From positions 38,564,617 to 38,628,616 of the forward strand of contig OZ007582.1 of NCBI GenBank assembly GCA_963931925.1: a stretch of DNA of 64,000 nucleotides, written 5' to 3'. The stretch comes from Onchidella celtica (taxonomy: Eukaryota; Mollusca; Gastropoda; Systellommatophora; Onchidiidae). The translations under genes and the position numbers were made by a program. Shown one piece after another: positions 45,135 through 57,635 of the stretch. The notes under the pieces are model-generated. The model was not told where the DNA came from. It saw nothing but the letters and a program-made list of their open reading frames with translations, and ran no database searches. Within the stretch, counting starts at the first letter, position 1; each line of letters begins with the position of its first letter.

Positions 45135-48109
45135 TAGCTCCAGTAACCCCAAACCCAAAGAGACAGGTGCCATGGTGGGATAAAGACTGCAGAGATATTA
45201 AGAATGAAAGGAAAAATGCATTTAAGAAGTATAGAAAAGACAAAACCTTAGAAAACCATCAAAAATATCGAACGATTAGAAATAAAGCTACCGCAGTCTT
45301 TAGAAGAAAACAACAAATATATTTCGAAAATTTCTGTGCAAACCTCAGAATGGACACGCCGCAGAGTGAAGTATGGAAAAAGATTAAAAAGATGGAAGGG
45401 AATTACTCTTCTTTAAAAGTTGCCCCCCTTAAAGAAAATAATGCTATTATATATCTTTCAAATAAAGAGAAAACAAATAAGTTGGCCTTATTTTACCAAC
45501 AACTTAGCCAGGGGGAGGAATCAGATTTCGGAATTAACACATTACTATACAAGAAATTTGACCCAACCGATGATCCCTACGATGACCCGTTGACCATGGG
45601 AGAACTCCAGGGAGCGCTAAATGGGAAAAGGGGAGATTCCGCCCCGGGGGGGGATGGGATCACCTACACTGCCCTCAAAAACACCTCTGAAATATTTAAG
45701 GTCGCGCTCCTGGAGTTCTTTAACCGCATCTGGGAAACGGGACAGATACCCTTAACATACAAACACGCACATGTAGTGCCCATCCCAAAACCAAACAAGG
45801 ATCCGCATGACCCGGCATCATACCGACCCATCTCATTAACTTCACACATAGGTAAAACATTAGAAGCCATTGTCAAAAATCGGTTACAATCTTTTATAGA
45901 AAGGGAGGGAATCATTTCAAACAAACAGGCAGGTTTTCGTAGGAACAGACAAGCACTAGATAATGTAGCCTACTTAGAACATTACATTAAAGCGGCTAGG
46001 GGAAGTAGACGTAGCACAGTAGGAGTCATATACTTAGACATGAAATCTGCATTTGATATGGTTAAGAGGGAAGGGATTCTACAAAACCTAAATCTATTCG
46101 GAATTAAGGGAAGGTTGTATAATTACATTTTAAACTATCTCACACACAGAACTTTCCAAGTTAGAATAGGACATACATTTTCTGAAACACATGTGCAGCC
46201 CCACGGGACCCCCCAGGTAGGAATTCTGTCGCCGATCTTGTTCAACATTGCAGTAAACCATATCCAAAACGTAAAATTACATTCTGAAACTGAAATACTG
46301 CAATATGCCGATGACATAGCTATCTTTAGGAAAGGTAAATTGGGCAAAGTAACACGCAGCTCATTACCAAAAGTTTTAGAAAACGAGGCAAACAATATTA
46401 TTGAACAGTTAGGATATTTGGGATTAAAAGCAAACGCCTCGAAAACACAATTAGTCTTTTATAACTCAAAAAAGAATGGAAAAGTCCAAATTCAAGGCAC
46501 CCCTGTACATTCCACGTCATCGGCAAAATTTTTGGGGGTCATTTTGGATCGAAATTTAACATATAGGGAGCAGATCGGTGACAGAGCCAGAAAGAGTTTG
46601 GGGGCCTTAAATGTAATGAGAAGGATTTCCGGCTGGAGATACGCCGCCCCCTTCAAAACTAGGCTTCTCCTCTATAACAACTATATTAGGGCTAGATTTT
46701 CATACGGGGAGGAGCTCTATCACACAGGAAACAAAACTAGCTTAGACAGCCTGGATTCTATACAGTACTCAGCCCTTAAAAATCTTTCACAAATACACAG
46801 TGGACCCAGTCAATTAAAATTAAATGCGGCTCTTAAAATACCCCCTTTACATCTGGAAAGAACTAAAAGCATCCTTAAATACTGGGCCAGAACAAAATTA
46901 AATCCAGGCAACCCTATAAACACCATCATTGAAAACTATGAAACTGAAATCCAACTTAAACGAAAGCCGCGACTAGACAAATTAAGAAATAAAAGTTTAA
47001 TCCATAACATGATTGATCTATCCCACAAACTCGGGGGCGGTAATCTCCAGCTGGACTGCCACCTCCCACTTCCACCTACCTGGGGGCTCGCGGGACTCAC
47101 CTTAGACACCGCCCTGGCAGATGAAATCAGTAAAAAACTAGATACACCTACCATTATGAAAGCCAGGGTGTACGAACACATAGAAAGATACTACAAACAC
47201 ACAGAGAAAATTTACACGGATGGGTCGAAGACAGAGGACGGGCGTGTGGGATTGGGCATCTACAGCACAGACACAGACTTAGATAGGTCAATCAGAATCA
47301 CAGACAACACGAGTATACTCACCGCAGAGCTACACGCAATACAACAAACACTTATAGAATTGGACGCCCGCCGGATCACGGACCGACGGGTGACCATTCT
47401 TACAGACTCATTATCAGCCATAAAGACAATACAGACAGAAAGCCAGTCTAACAGCAAACACAACATGATACACAGCATTATCACACTTGTAGATAGGATT
47501 TTCAGATGCGGTACAGACGTGGTCCTGCTATGGATACCGGGCCACGTGGGGGTCACCGGGAATGAACGGGCCGACCTCCTGGCTAAGAGTGCCACAACAA
47601 AAACAGAAATTTTAAACATTAAACTAGATAAAAGTGACATCTATAGTCTAATTAAAAAACATATAAATGAAATTTGGAAAACTGAATTTGAAGGATACCT
47701 AAATCAAAAAGTAAACATAATAAAGCAGATATATCAGAACTGGGAAACATTTGTTATGGATTTTAGCACTCCCAGCGAGCTAGGCCTAAATACCCTAAGA
47801 ATAGAAACTTATAGACTTAGGGGCAACTTTAATTGTAATCTCTGCGACGTGCCCATGACGACGGAGCACATTCTTTTTAACTGTAAGAAAAATGTAATAG
47901 AAAGGAACAAACTCAAAAGGTTATTTAATGAAACGAAAAAACCATTTACATTGGCCGGTGTCTTGTCTCTTGTAGACAATAGTTTTAAAAAAGAAAAAAG
48001 GGCCCTTGTCAACAAAATAAATCTATATGTTGACTGTAGCAAAGCTGGCACTCCTGACCTGGCAGATCATGGTAGCAATGGCACCACTCAAAATCCCATC
48101 GCGGAATAG
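45135..48109 (+). CDS. I-type LINE reverse transcriptase-RNase H
   Basis: Open frame of 980 residues numbered from a GTG at 45167; the frame is already open upstream and there is no true start, because this is the distal part of ORF2. RT: YRPISLTSHIGKTLE, catalytic Asp in LDMKSAFDMV, and YADD (380-383). The usual PQG block reads TPQVGILSP, with Val where Gly is nearly invariant, which probably damages the enzyme. RNase H: YTDGS near 683, AELHAI, LTDSLSA, and IPGHVGVTGNERADLLA, all catalytic residues present. A terminal CNLC...TEHILFNC zinc-like motif follows. RT with RNase H places it in the I group (I, Nimb or relatives); the exact clade is open. Confidence 0.85.
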
Positions 48110-48300
48110 CGTGCTGAGGTCGGCCACCGGTGGGGGCCGGAGGCTGGGTGACGCCGTTTCAACCGCGCACGGACTGACAGAGGGCTCGCCAGCTATAAAT
48201 ATAAAACAAATAAATATATACGTAACTACAATATTTTAATTAAAAAATCTTAAATAAATAAATATGTTAATATACAAACACATTGTTTTGTGATATAAAT
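48110..48300 (+). other. LINE 3' untranslated region and A/T-rich tail
   Basis: A GC-rich stretch (to about 48190) followed by A/T-rich sequence with TAAATAAATAAAT near 48251-48263, which may be the 3' tail. The exact 3' end is not defined. Confidence 0.5.
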
Positions 48301-49281
48301 TTATTTTAGAACAGTTATCCTTTTATCTGCCAGGGCCGACAGACTCTTTCTGCCGACCCAGCCATACAGGCAGAAACAATGGCCTCGGATGCCTATTGCA
48401 CCCGGGACCACCCAACGCAGAGTTTTTAATAAGATCCCTGAAATTATGCTCTGCTGCGGGACTAGTCTTGGTGCCGCCAGGCTCCCTGGCGACACCAAGA
48501 ACTAAAGACCAAAATTCAAAAACTCTAGAGCCCTGCTAGGTCCTAATATCTTATTACTTGTTTTAACTGGGGCTCCAGAAGAAAACAGTCAATTAGTGAC
48601 ATGTTATATTGGCTATAAAGGGATCAAACTCCTGAAAGGGACAGTGTCCTGGAACTGCTCCTCTACCTTCCCCTTTTTCCTGTCTTGTCCTTGCCCTTGC
48701 CTTGGCGCATCCCAAAAATTAATAAATATAAAATACCACGAAGAATGAAGACAACAACAGAAAGAAAGAAAAAAAGAACAACAACAAGAAAGACCAAGGA
48801 GAGAGAAAATCAAGAACAGGGGGCCAACAGCACTATGCTGAGGCCCCCGAGAAACAAAAGAACTCATCCGTTTTGTCATGTACTATTTGTGTTTCATGTG
48901 TGTGTATGTATTCAGTGTTGTGGAAAAATTGACTTTATTTTGTTTATTTACTCGTGTCGTTTATTTTTTTTTTCTTTCTTTCTTTTTAGAAAGAACGTTA
49001 TACTGGCAAAAATATGATGACAGTTCTTTCAATGGTAAATTAACATAAACTTTTAGGCCCGACACAAAATCTAGAAATCATCTGTGATCAATGCAACTTG
49101 AAAATGATCTCAATTTTTCTACCAGAAACACGGATGTAATAGCCACATTTCATGAGGATTAATAATAATCACTGTTTTGGTAGTGTTTGTCACACCTATA
49201 GCGCTATCTATTGAATACGAAAACTACTTGTTTAAATATTCATTGGAGTTTAACTGACTGGCTAAAACACTAATAAATGAC
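48301..49281. other. Unclassified sequence with one strong hairpin; no gene
   Basis: 48301-48540 is GC-richer than its surroundings and holds an inverted repeat at 48469-48501 (15-nt arms CTTGGTGCCGCCAGG / CCTGGCGACACCAAG with one mismatch, 3-nt loop). 48541-48960 was not recognised. From about 48960 on, minus-strand blocks of the 1.1-kb repeat resume. Confidence 0.5.
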
Positions 49282-49327
49282 GTATCATGAGCACCTTCAC
49301 TTTGGAAATTGAAGGTGCTCATGATAC
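49282..49327. repeat. Perfect 18-bp inverted repeat
   Basis: Arms GTATCATGAGCACCTTCA (49282-49299) and its exact complement (49310-49327) around a 10-nt loop. The arm is block A of the 1.1-kb repeat, so this is a junction between two copies meeting in opposite orientation. Confidence 0.9.
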
Positions 49328-49525
49328 TAATGCATTTTCTAAGTATGACTTAGTATTACCTTTGAAGGGAATAATAGAATCCCCAACGAAAATGTTCCCT
49401 TTTTTTTTTTTTGACCGACTAAGCATTATCTGCCATCAATATTACTTCGTCTCTAATAGTGATCTGGTCAGGTAACTATAAGGAAGCTAAAATTCTTCAT
49501 TCTTATTTTCTCAAAGCATTCCTTG

Positions 49526-50400
49526 TTGCAGGGGCGAGCGTTAACCTACTTTAAAGAGCTACAGCGCGAAGACGTACATGATTATGATAAGCTGAAGTCT
49601 TTGCTGCTTCGCCGATTTGCGCGTACCGAGGAATATTTCCGGGAGCAGTTTAGGCGAGCACGTGCGGATACCAGGGAGGACTTTGCTGCCTTCGTCGCGA
49701 GACTAGCAGAATATTTCACGAACTGGGTGGACTTGGCGCATGTGGGCGCGGATTTTGCTAAATTGAAAGACCTAATGATCCGTGACCAGCTGTACGCGTC
49801 CTGCCATAAAGATCTGGTGGCTTTCCTGAAAGAAAACGAACCCGCGACGGTGCAGGAGGCGTCTAAGTTGGCGGAAGCATACCGTACGGCACACCCGTCC
49901 AAACCAGTAGCGAGGGCGTACGTGCAGGATGCTGGTTACGTCGCCGTGGTTGAGGGGTCGCCGGCAGGACATAAAGACAGGTCGCGTCAGCGTGGTGCCT
50001 ATAACGGGCAAGCCCAGGGGCAACGTAGGGGGTATCACCAATCACCTGCATATGGATCCGGTAAGTTTGACCGAGCAGGAGGTAATGGCCGAGGGCGATT
50101 TGTGACCTTTGCCGATGACCGACGGCATAGGGACTTTAGTTCCGGTCGCGATGGGTCACGGGGACCCAGGTCTAGCGGAGCACAGGGAGCGGAATGTTGG
50201 ACTTGCGGACGCGTAGGTCATTTTTCACGCGATTGTAGGGCCGCGAAGTGTTGGAACTGCGGCAGAGCAAATCACATCAGCGTGAATTGCCCTGCAGGTA
50301 GGATAGCGGCGAACGTGGATGACAATCGCAGTGGCTCCAGTCCATGTTCCCCTAATAAATTTCATCATGCGGCCGCGTGTGTTACATCGGACAACGGAGG
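49526..50400 (+). pseudogene. gag: Family-2 Gag, N-terminally truncated
   Basis: Starts within the capsid at LQGRALTYFKELQ, matching family-1 LTGKALEVFHSLK (Gag residue 160), so about 158 residues including any charged helix are missing. The SCAN-like stretch follows (FREQF, FVARLAEYFTNW, LMIRDQLY, LAEAYRTAH). Then come a Gly/Arg-rich region and two CCHC knuckles, CWTCGRVGHFSRDC (from about 50194) and CWNCGRANHISVNC (from about 50251). Family 1 has only one knuckle. Unlike family 1, the knuckles are in the gag frame here. The frame stays open to 50650, but after about 50400 it no longer resembles Gag. Confidence 0.82.
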
Positions 50401-50539
50401 CGGACAGTATTCTAAGTGTCCCAGTTGTGAGAAGTTATTTTCCGGTGTTTTACCTTGTGGGAGAACGATCCCCGTTATAAATTCATGTCATACAGGAGGT
50501 GGTCTTAGGGTTTATCCGGGGTTGGGGACGAACCGGTCT

Positions 50540-51129
50540 CGGTTTTACGAGATACAGGATCTACCGTTGTGGGAGTGCATAGGGACTGCATTCGGGATTC
50601 ACAGCTTACAGGTGAGACTGTCCCGTGCATCCAATTTTCAGGGGCCATAGAGAAATTACCCATGGCAAAGATAGTGATAGATACGCCTTTCCTTAGCGGG
50701 GAAGTCGAAGCAGTCGTTGGTTGCTTTCCAGGCGCCCAGCTCATCATTGGTAATGTATCGCGGGTAGTTTCCCCTTCCGAGGAGAATGTGCAGGCATGGT
50801 CACAATCAAAAGGTATTGACTTTTGTGCCGCAGTCGAGACACGTCGACAGGTACGTGATAGGGGTATGATTAGACCTTTGGCAACGCCAGCGGTCAACCT
50901 GGATATCACACCAGGGCGCTTGGCGACATTACAAAAGGAGGACCCATCATTGAGTCCATGTTTTGAGGAGGCGCGAACGGAGAAAACGAGGAAATATAAG
51001 AACGGCTCGTCTTCCTTTGTTATTCAGGCGGGCATTCTGTTCCGTAAAGTATGTAACGGTGGCCTCCATTTTAAAGCAGGTCGTTGTGCCAGCGTTGCTG
51101 ATCGCAACAGTATTGCATTTGGCACATGA
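50540..51129 (+). pseudogene. Family-2 protease and start of integrase (broken)
   Basis: In a different frame from gag. The aspartic protease active site VLRDTGST (Asp-Thr-Gly, 50551-50559) is followed by IVIDTPFLSGEVEAVV and LIIGNVS, parallel to family 1. The IN N-terminal region (FVIQAGILFRKV) follows. The frame is lost between about 51060 and 51085 and the protein continues in the next ORF. Confidence 0.78.
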
Positions 51130-53083
51130 TGTCCCATTGGCGGGTCATATGGGAATAGCTAGAACCAAAGAAAGGGTTCTTAAAAATTTTTACTGGCCAT
51201 CTATCCACAGAGATGTACAAGTGTATTGTAAGACATGCAGTGCGTGCCAAAAGACGACGCCCCAGGCTCCTCGTCAGAATATAGCAGAAGAAGCTTCGAG
51301 TATTGCTTCAAAAAGAGCAAAAGCCTATAAAGATAGAGGATCCAAACTGAGAATTTTTAAGCCAGGAGACAAGGTCCTATTGTTGTTACCTACGGACCAT
51401 AATAAGTTATTGATGACATGGAAAGGTCCTTATGTTATTGAGCGAGTTGTTTCAAAGGTAGATTACGCTATCCACATTGATGGATCGAGTAAGGTTTTCC
51501 ATGTTAATATGCTACAGAGATTTTATGAGAGACCACAGTATCTGTGTGCACAGACAAAACCAGAGGAGACTGTCTTCTCTATTGCTTGTACCGGGGTCGT
51601 AGACCAGTTAGACAGTGACGTAAGCGACACCGAGGCGCAGGAAGAGATACAAATTCAATTGCCGGAGTTAACTCCGACACAAGGTTACAGGGACGTAAAA
51701 GTTAACCCTGACCTTACGAGTTCAATGAGTAGGGAACTTAAGACCCTGTTAGCGTCATTCCCGGATGTTATTACGGATTTGCCGGGTCGCACTACAGTGA
51801 TCCAGCACCAAATAAAGTTGACTTCGGATAGGCCAGTATCTCTTAGACCTTATCCGCTGCCTTTTTCTTCGAGAGATAGAGTTATAAGGGAAGTTGAGTC
51901 AATGTTGAAGTTAGATGTGATAGAACCATCAACATCGCCGTATTCATCACCCATCGTCCTCGTGAAAAAACTTGATGGATCGGTGCGGTTCTGTATTGAT
52001 TTTCGAAGATTGAACACTATTACGGTAGGCGATAGGGAGCCTATTCCGTTTCAGGAGGAACTAATAGCTTCATTGGCCGGGTCCACGTGGTTTTCCAAGA
52101 TAGATTTAACGAAAGGTTATTGGGAAATCCCTCTTACTGAGGAGTCTAAACAATACACGGCGTTCCAAAGGCCCATTGGATTATTCCAATTTAAGGTCAT
52201 GCCATTTGGGTTGGTAAACGCGCCAGCGACGTTTGCACGATTAATGAGACTGGTGTTGAAGGACATACCTAATGTCATGTCATTCTTTGACGATATAGCA
52301 TGTCATACGTCGACATGGTCTGATCATATTCAGACACTAACAGTAATTTTTAATCGATTACGTCATTTTGGGTTAACTGCTAAACCCGCAAAGATGGATT
52401 TGGCATGTCCAGAGATAGTATTCTTAGGACATATCGTGGGTAGAGGTGTTCAGAGACCTGAAGTAACAAAAATTGACAAATTAGTAGGGTTGCAAATCCC
52501 GAAAACAAAGAAACAAGTCAGAAGCTTAGTGGGAATTTTAAATTATTATAGAAAGTTCATTCCAAATTTTTCCTCCTTGTCATCTTCTCTTACTGACCTT
52601 ACTAAGAAGGGACAACCCGATAAGGTCCAGTGGACGTCTGAATGTCAGACAGCATTTGATAATTTGGTGACAGCATTATCATCGTCACCCATTCTGATAT
52701 TACCCGATTTTCGATCTAATTTTATCCTCAGAACGGATGCGTCGGACTCTGGTGTCGGCGCTTGTCTTCTACAGGAGAAGAACGAATGTTTCCATCCTGT
52801 ATGTTATGTCAGTAGGAAGTTATTGCAGAGAGAAAGAAAGTATTCTGTGATAGAGCGTGAGTGTCTTGCCATTGTGTGGTCCGTCCAGAAATTAGGACGT
52901 TATCTCATGGGACGAGAATTTTGTATCCAGACAGACCACAAGCCACTAACGTTTTTGTCGAAGAATCGTTCGTCCAGCCCACGCTTGTCTAGATGGGCAT
53001 TGGCTTTGCAGCCGTATACCTTCGTTATTCAACCAATTCCAGGAACCAGCAATCATATCGCCGACTACCTTAGTCGAGCCTAG
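51070..53083 (+). pseudogene. Family-2 integrase remnant fused to RT-RNase H
   Basis: The frame is open from 50963 (706 residues), real from about 51070. Residues 52-95 keep the IN HHCC finger (H55, H62, C92, C95). Near residues 100-108 the text jumps straight to the linker before the C-terminal domain: the whole DDE core, roughly 200 residues, is gone without loss of frame. The GPY module is intact (TWKGPY, 152-157) and runs on into RT without a stop. RT has FCIDFRRLN, catalytic D381 in FSKIDLTKGYW, and FFDD 441-444. RNase H has TDAS, IERE, TDH and a terminal HIADYLSRA. The RT and RNase H look complete; integration by this copy is impossible. Confidence 0.85.
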
Positions 53084-53424
53084 GGGAAGAGTTCAGGAGC
53101 TTATACATCGGAGGACAGGAACATTGACAGGATCTGTGTGAATGAGTCGTCGACTTTAAAATATTGACATTATAAATATGATATGAAGAATGGTTGATAG
53201 GTTGATTGGTTTTTGATTCTGTATTAGGTATTGTGTTTAGTTAGCTATTGATGATGTGATACATATATGCATAGTGCAGGGCATATTGTTCCCCATATTT
53301 TCCCCTGATTCCGGTATTTTATGTGCTAGGGGCATTGGTAGGTCATTTTTATGTAAGTATTGCTCACGCTCACTCGTTGACAGTCATCTTGATGCGATTT
53401 GAAATTAATTGCATTAATTTTTTT
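53084..53424 (+). other. Family-2 3' untranslated region
   Basis: 340 bp between the RNase H stop and the polypurine tract; nothing further was recognised. Confidence 0.6.
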
Positions 53425-53438
53425 GGGGTGGGGGATGA
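53425..53438 (+). other. Family-2 polypurine tract
   Basis: GGGGTGGGGGATGA directly before the LTR, preceded by a T-run. Almost the same as the family-1 tract (GGGGTGGGGGATA). Confidence 0.82.
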
Positions 53439-54625
53439 TGTCACGAGTGGAGTGAGCGGAATTCAGAGATTACGGGGGCATGGAAGTGGGGGAATGACTC
53501 ACGGGATAGTGAGGCTGCTCACCTATATTGACTTCTGTTAGTTAACGTTAAAGCGTGCATGTTGTGAGTTGGGGGGGTCTGAATGAGGCGAGAGCGCTGT
53601 ATTACTATCACTGCACACTAAGACGTCCAAGGAAGCGGACGCGGGAGAAAGCCCCAGAGGGCGAACATAAGGAGAGCAGTCGGAAGACTTGGGAGTAGTG
53701 TTTTTTCCAGTGATGACTGGTAGGTGGAACGATGATTGATAATTATGATTGATGTATTATATTCGTCTATTACCATGATGTAAATAAGTATATGTGAGGA
53801 ATGTGGAAGTCCTTGATACTGCATATAGCAATGTGCGCCATGAGCGATAGATGTAAGTTGAGTTCATGGATTTGTAGCGAGAGTGAGTATTGTGTACTAC
53901 GGTGGAGGTGTGTTACCGTAGGATGTTTGGTGAGTGAAATGTGAACTATTGTGTGTACGCTTCATGAGTTGTAAGGAGGGGTGAAGTGAATAGAAGTGGT
54001 ATGGTATTGTACCAATGTAATGTTATTCTTGTAGGTGTCGGGGACGGGCCGAAGAGCCGCCTCGGTGAGCACAGGGGATAGGCCAGCATAGGGCCGAAGG
54101 CCACACATAGGGAAGGAGTGACGCTGTCGTGCAGGACAGTAGAGGCACATGAGTCGTGGCAGTCAGGCCACCGACAGGGACGTATATATGATCGTGAATG
54201 TGTTGTTGAAATGCTAATGTGCTATTGCCATGTTGATGTGCTATTGAAATGCTAATGTGCTATTGCCATGTTGATGTGCTATTGGAATGCTAATGTGTTA
54301 TGGCAATAGGAAGAGGCTATTGAGAGACTGCGGTGCCATTGAAATATTAATGTGCTATTAAGACATGGAGAGGAGAAGCTGAGACCGAAGTGTCTTTAGG
54401 AAGTAACTACCGGGTTGTGGCCCGAGGAAGTGTGCGTACGGGAGAAGGCCGTTGTACGGCAGTTGAATTGAATAATATAATGTCTGTATTTGCGCTATTA
54501 TCTTTATGGTTATGTATAATAAATGTGTGAGTCTGATGGGTTGTTCTGTTAAGTGTTATACTTGTTCGTTCGTGATTGTTGTCCTGTTATAAACTATTAC
54601 ATCTCCCAGTCTGGGATTTGTGACA
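53439..54625 (+). repeat. Family-2 3' LTR
   Basis: 1187 bp with inverted ends TGTCAC ... GTGACA. It contains a 38-bp minisatellite (about 54210-54305), a TATATAT stretch near 54183 and an AATAAA at 54518-54523, about 100 bp before the end. Related pieces: 38536-39520 (minus strand) and 12297-12399. No target duplication can be tested because the 5' end is lost. Confidence 0.85.
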
Positions 54626-57600
54626 CAGATGTGTGATTTATTCTTCAGCTAGCCACTAAATTTCAGGAGTGTTAAACTGTGCTCAAAAGGGAGAAATTGA
54701 GGATTATTTGCTTTTGAATGAAATCCCCTGATGAAACACTTAATGAAGGAGAAAAAAGGGAAAAAATGCTGTTCCTGACCCGGTCTAATACCACTGATAG
54801 AGTATGACTTTGCTTTTCAATGTGTGTTTGTGTATGTTTCATATTCTGACATTAAAATTTTGTCCTTACTATACCTTACAGGCCATTAGAATACGACAAC
54901 AATTTTGAAATTCCAGAACGCACACCGCCAAGTTTTACTCTTCATATTATTTAGATGATGTTGTTCTTTCGAAAAGAAGAAAGAACTATAAATAAAAAAC
55001 TGAGCACAAAATTGGTATTACAAAACAAATAAATAAAAAAAAATCACATAATGTTTCATGTTTTCTTTCCATATTATTTTCATCTTCAGATCGTCTTAAA
55101 TGTGTGGTATTAAAATGGCGCATACGAATGTTTGGGCACTTCCTTGATATAAGATGTGATAAGGATTTTCAGACTATCGATCTTAAACCTGTTGTATTGA
55201 AACCTCAATATTTTCTAGCTTTCACTCGTGGCGAAAGTGGGGAAATTCCGAATACGATTGAATCTCATATAACATGGTGACAATACCGCAGCTCTTAATT
55301 CTGAACAAGCCAGATAACTGCAAGGTTTCTGTTTTCAAATCCTTGCTGTACAATAACAACCCTTGAAACTAAAGGGTTTCTTCCCTTGGAATGACTTCTC
55401 AGGACCTCTTGTCTTTTATTTTATTCAGAAAAATAGCTGTGAGTAAACACTGGTTTATTGAAGAGATGAAAAAATTGAAATATAGAAGCGTTTCATTTAT
55501 GGATGGACATTCAGTTTTAGGTCTTATGGTACTGCCAGTGAAAAAAAAAAATAGATCCATTTAAGTAGTTGGAGTGTTTGGCCTGTGTGGAGAAAAAAAA
55601 ACAACATCACACATGTCAATCCTGCCCACAAATGTCTAACCTTTCTACCGGTTACTCACGCTAGAGAAAAACTTTTGTTTTTTTGTTTTTTTTTCTGGCA
55701 TTACCGTTCCTGATCCAATTTTTTCAAAAGAGAGACGTCACATACAGCCTGCCAGAGCATCCCCGCCGACCTGCTTTACTGGACACCCCATAAATCTCTT
55801 AAAAGCTTGGAAATTTACCAAACAAAGATAATGCGTTATTAATATCATGAGTGACTTCCGTGCACTAGTGCACGAACGGGAAAGTTTAGTTTTATCTACT
55901 GTTTAAACTCAAATTGTCAAGAATGTTGTAAAACATTTTGTGCATTAAATAGAGATATGGCCTAAATGTTTTGATAACAAGATCCCCCCCCCCCCTCAAG
56001 AAAAACGTGCAATGTCAAAGCATAATGATCAGGCACCTCTAAAGCATGGTATATAATGAAATTTGACATGTAATTTGGCTCTCCAGTACCTACACAGTTT
56101 TCATTTATTTTTTATTGAAACATGATCCGCTAAATTGTACATGAAAGTTAATGGTCGTAAACAATGTTGTCATGATTCAGATGTTGTTAAAACTCACGCA
56201 GAGAGTGAGTTGTTGTTTTACCAGGGCCATGAGAAATTGGCTGGTGGCCTTGAACGGCCCTCGCGAATAACAGTTGGTGAGTAAATAAATGTAAAGTTAA
56301 ACTATTAGAGTCACGCTTGTCGGTTTTAATGTTCGTGATTAATAAGTAATGGAGTAGGGGTGAAACAAGGTGGGGATAGTTGACATTGTTAAGTATGACT
56401 AGACAAGTTTTTGCACGTTAACTGGCTGGTAGAATAGTGCAGACGTATTACTACAATTAAAATGGTGGGAGGTTTCGACCTATGAGATAGCTGAACTAAT
56501 TGGGCCAGCGGACTAGCACGCTGGGTAGTTAGATAGTATAAAACATCGTGTAATGTTCAGATTTGGTGAATACAGACGAGCAGAAGCATCGTGTCGTGAA
56601 GCATTGTAGAGGCATGCATATTCAGTGATAATTGGCATGACCATCATGCCTTCACAGTGCACTTTCTTGCAGGGGGGGGGTGGGGTGGTGGGGGAAGAAT
56701 GGTTAGGTCCTTTTATCAGTCCATTTAGGTCATACCACACAGTATATTTCAATCCTAGCCAAGCCTCGGATGGTTGATAGCAAAGAAATTAGGCATTTCC
56801 GGGAAACATTCAAACCTACCATACATTCCTCCCTTGCGATGGAAAATCCATTAGGAGGGCTCTTTGATCCAAGATATTGAGCCAAAAATGTTCATGAAAA
56901 ACATTCTTCATTTCACACTTTTACCAGTGACACAAAAGAATGTTCACAATCTACAGCTGATAGAATGAAAAAAAAAATCTGTCAGCAGCTGTACGACTCT
57001 GGGTCACGAGTCTGGGTACAAAAAAAAATGGGGGGGGGGGGGGGAACTCATCAGTTTCAAGGGGAATTATTAGACATTAGGGAGAGAGAACATAAGTATC
57101 TTTACAGTTACCTGGCTTAATCTGAATTTTTATCGCACATAGTAGTTATTCACAAACAATTGAAATAACTCCACATTCTCTCTGAACAATAAGAATAATA
57201 AACACAAAGTTTAAACACAATACGGTTGATCTCGATTTTCTGATAAGATCTATTAATTCTATTATTATAGACGAAATTTAAAACTGATATGTATCGTTTT
57301 CAAGCCAAAAAAGGTCAGAAGACTTAAAGGGGGGAAAAGTCTGAAAAGTTTGGTTATGTTATTTGTGTTTCATGTTGTAATCTCTGTTGTGTTTAGTGTT
57401 GTGCAATAAACTTTTTTCCTTTTTTCGTGTCGAAATCGTTAACAATGTTTTTTTCTTTGGAAGTCCTTTCATTTTCAAGAAAGGACGATATGAACTAATT
57501 TCAGTCGGGTTTAGAGAAGACTTGAAACCAAAGAACATTTTCGATTGAAAAAACATTAAAAGTTATGATAAAAACCTTATGATGTTATTATTTTTATTTT

Positions 57601-57635
57601 TTTTTCTTTCTTTTTTGTTTTTCTTAATCAGAAAG
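54626..57635. repeat. Diverged 1.1-kb-family repeats, both orientations; no gene
   Basis: Block H lies on the plus strand near 55295-55400 and on the minus strand near 57055-57125. A block-A-like piece is near 55846. Around 56735-56840 a segment (TATTTCAATCCTAGCCAAGC...) recurs near 60940-61040 and, in relics, near 5960-6010 and 39680-39780 (minus). G and C runs lie at about 55986 and 57031. Confidence 0.55.

Larger units (their letters stand above)
49526..54625 (+). mobile_element. 5'-truncated Gmr1-like Ty3/gypsy element (family 2)
   Basis: The order gag - PR - IN(deleted core) - RT - RNase H - PPT - LTR is readable. The 5' LTR, leader and N-terminal third of gag are absent: similarity to family-1 Gag starts at about 49526, directly after block H of the 1.1-kb repeat. 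Lesions: gag/PR frame change, a frame change near 51060-51085, and loss of the integrase core near 51275. It is distinct from but clearly related to family 1 in Gag, PR, IN and RT. Confidence 0.88.

Noticed and set aside
49510..49530. 3' splice site (TTGTTGCAG/GG) just before the family-2 gag
   Set aside because: It coincides with the truncation point of the element; no upstream exon or other gene evidence.
53323..53541. 72-residue ORF across the family-2 LTR start
   Set aside because: Crosses polypurine tract and LTR boundary; no similarity to a protein family.
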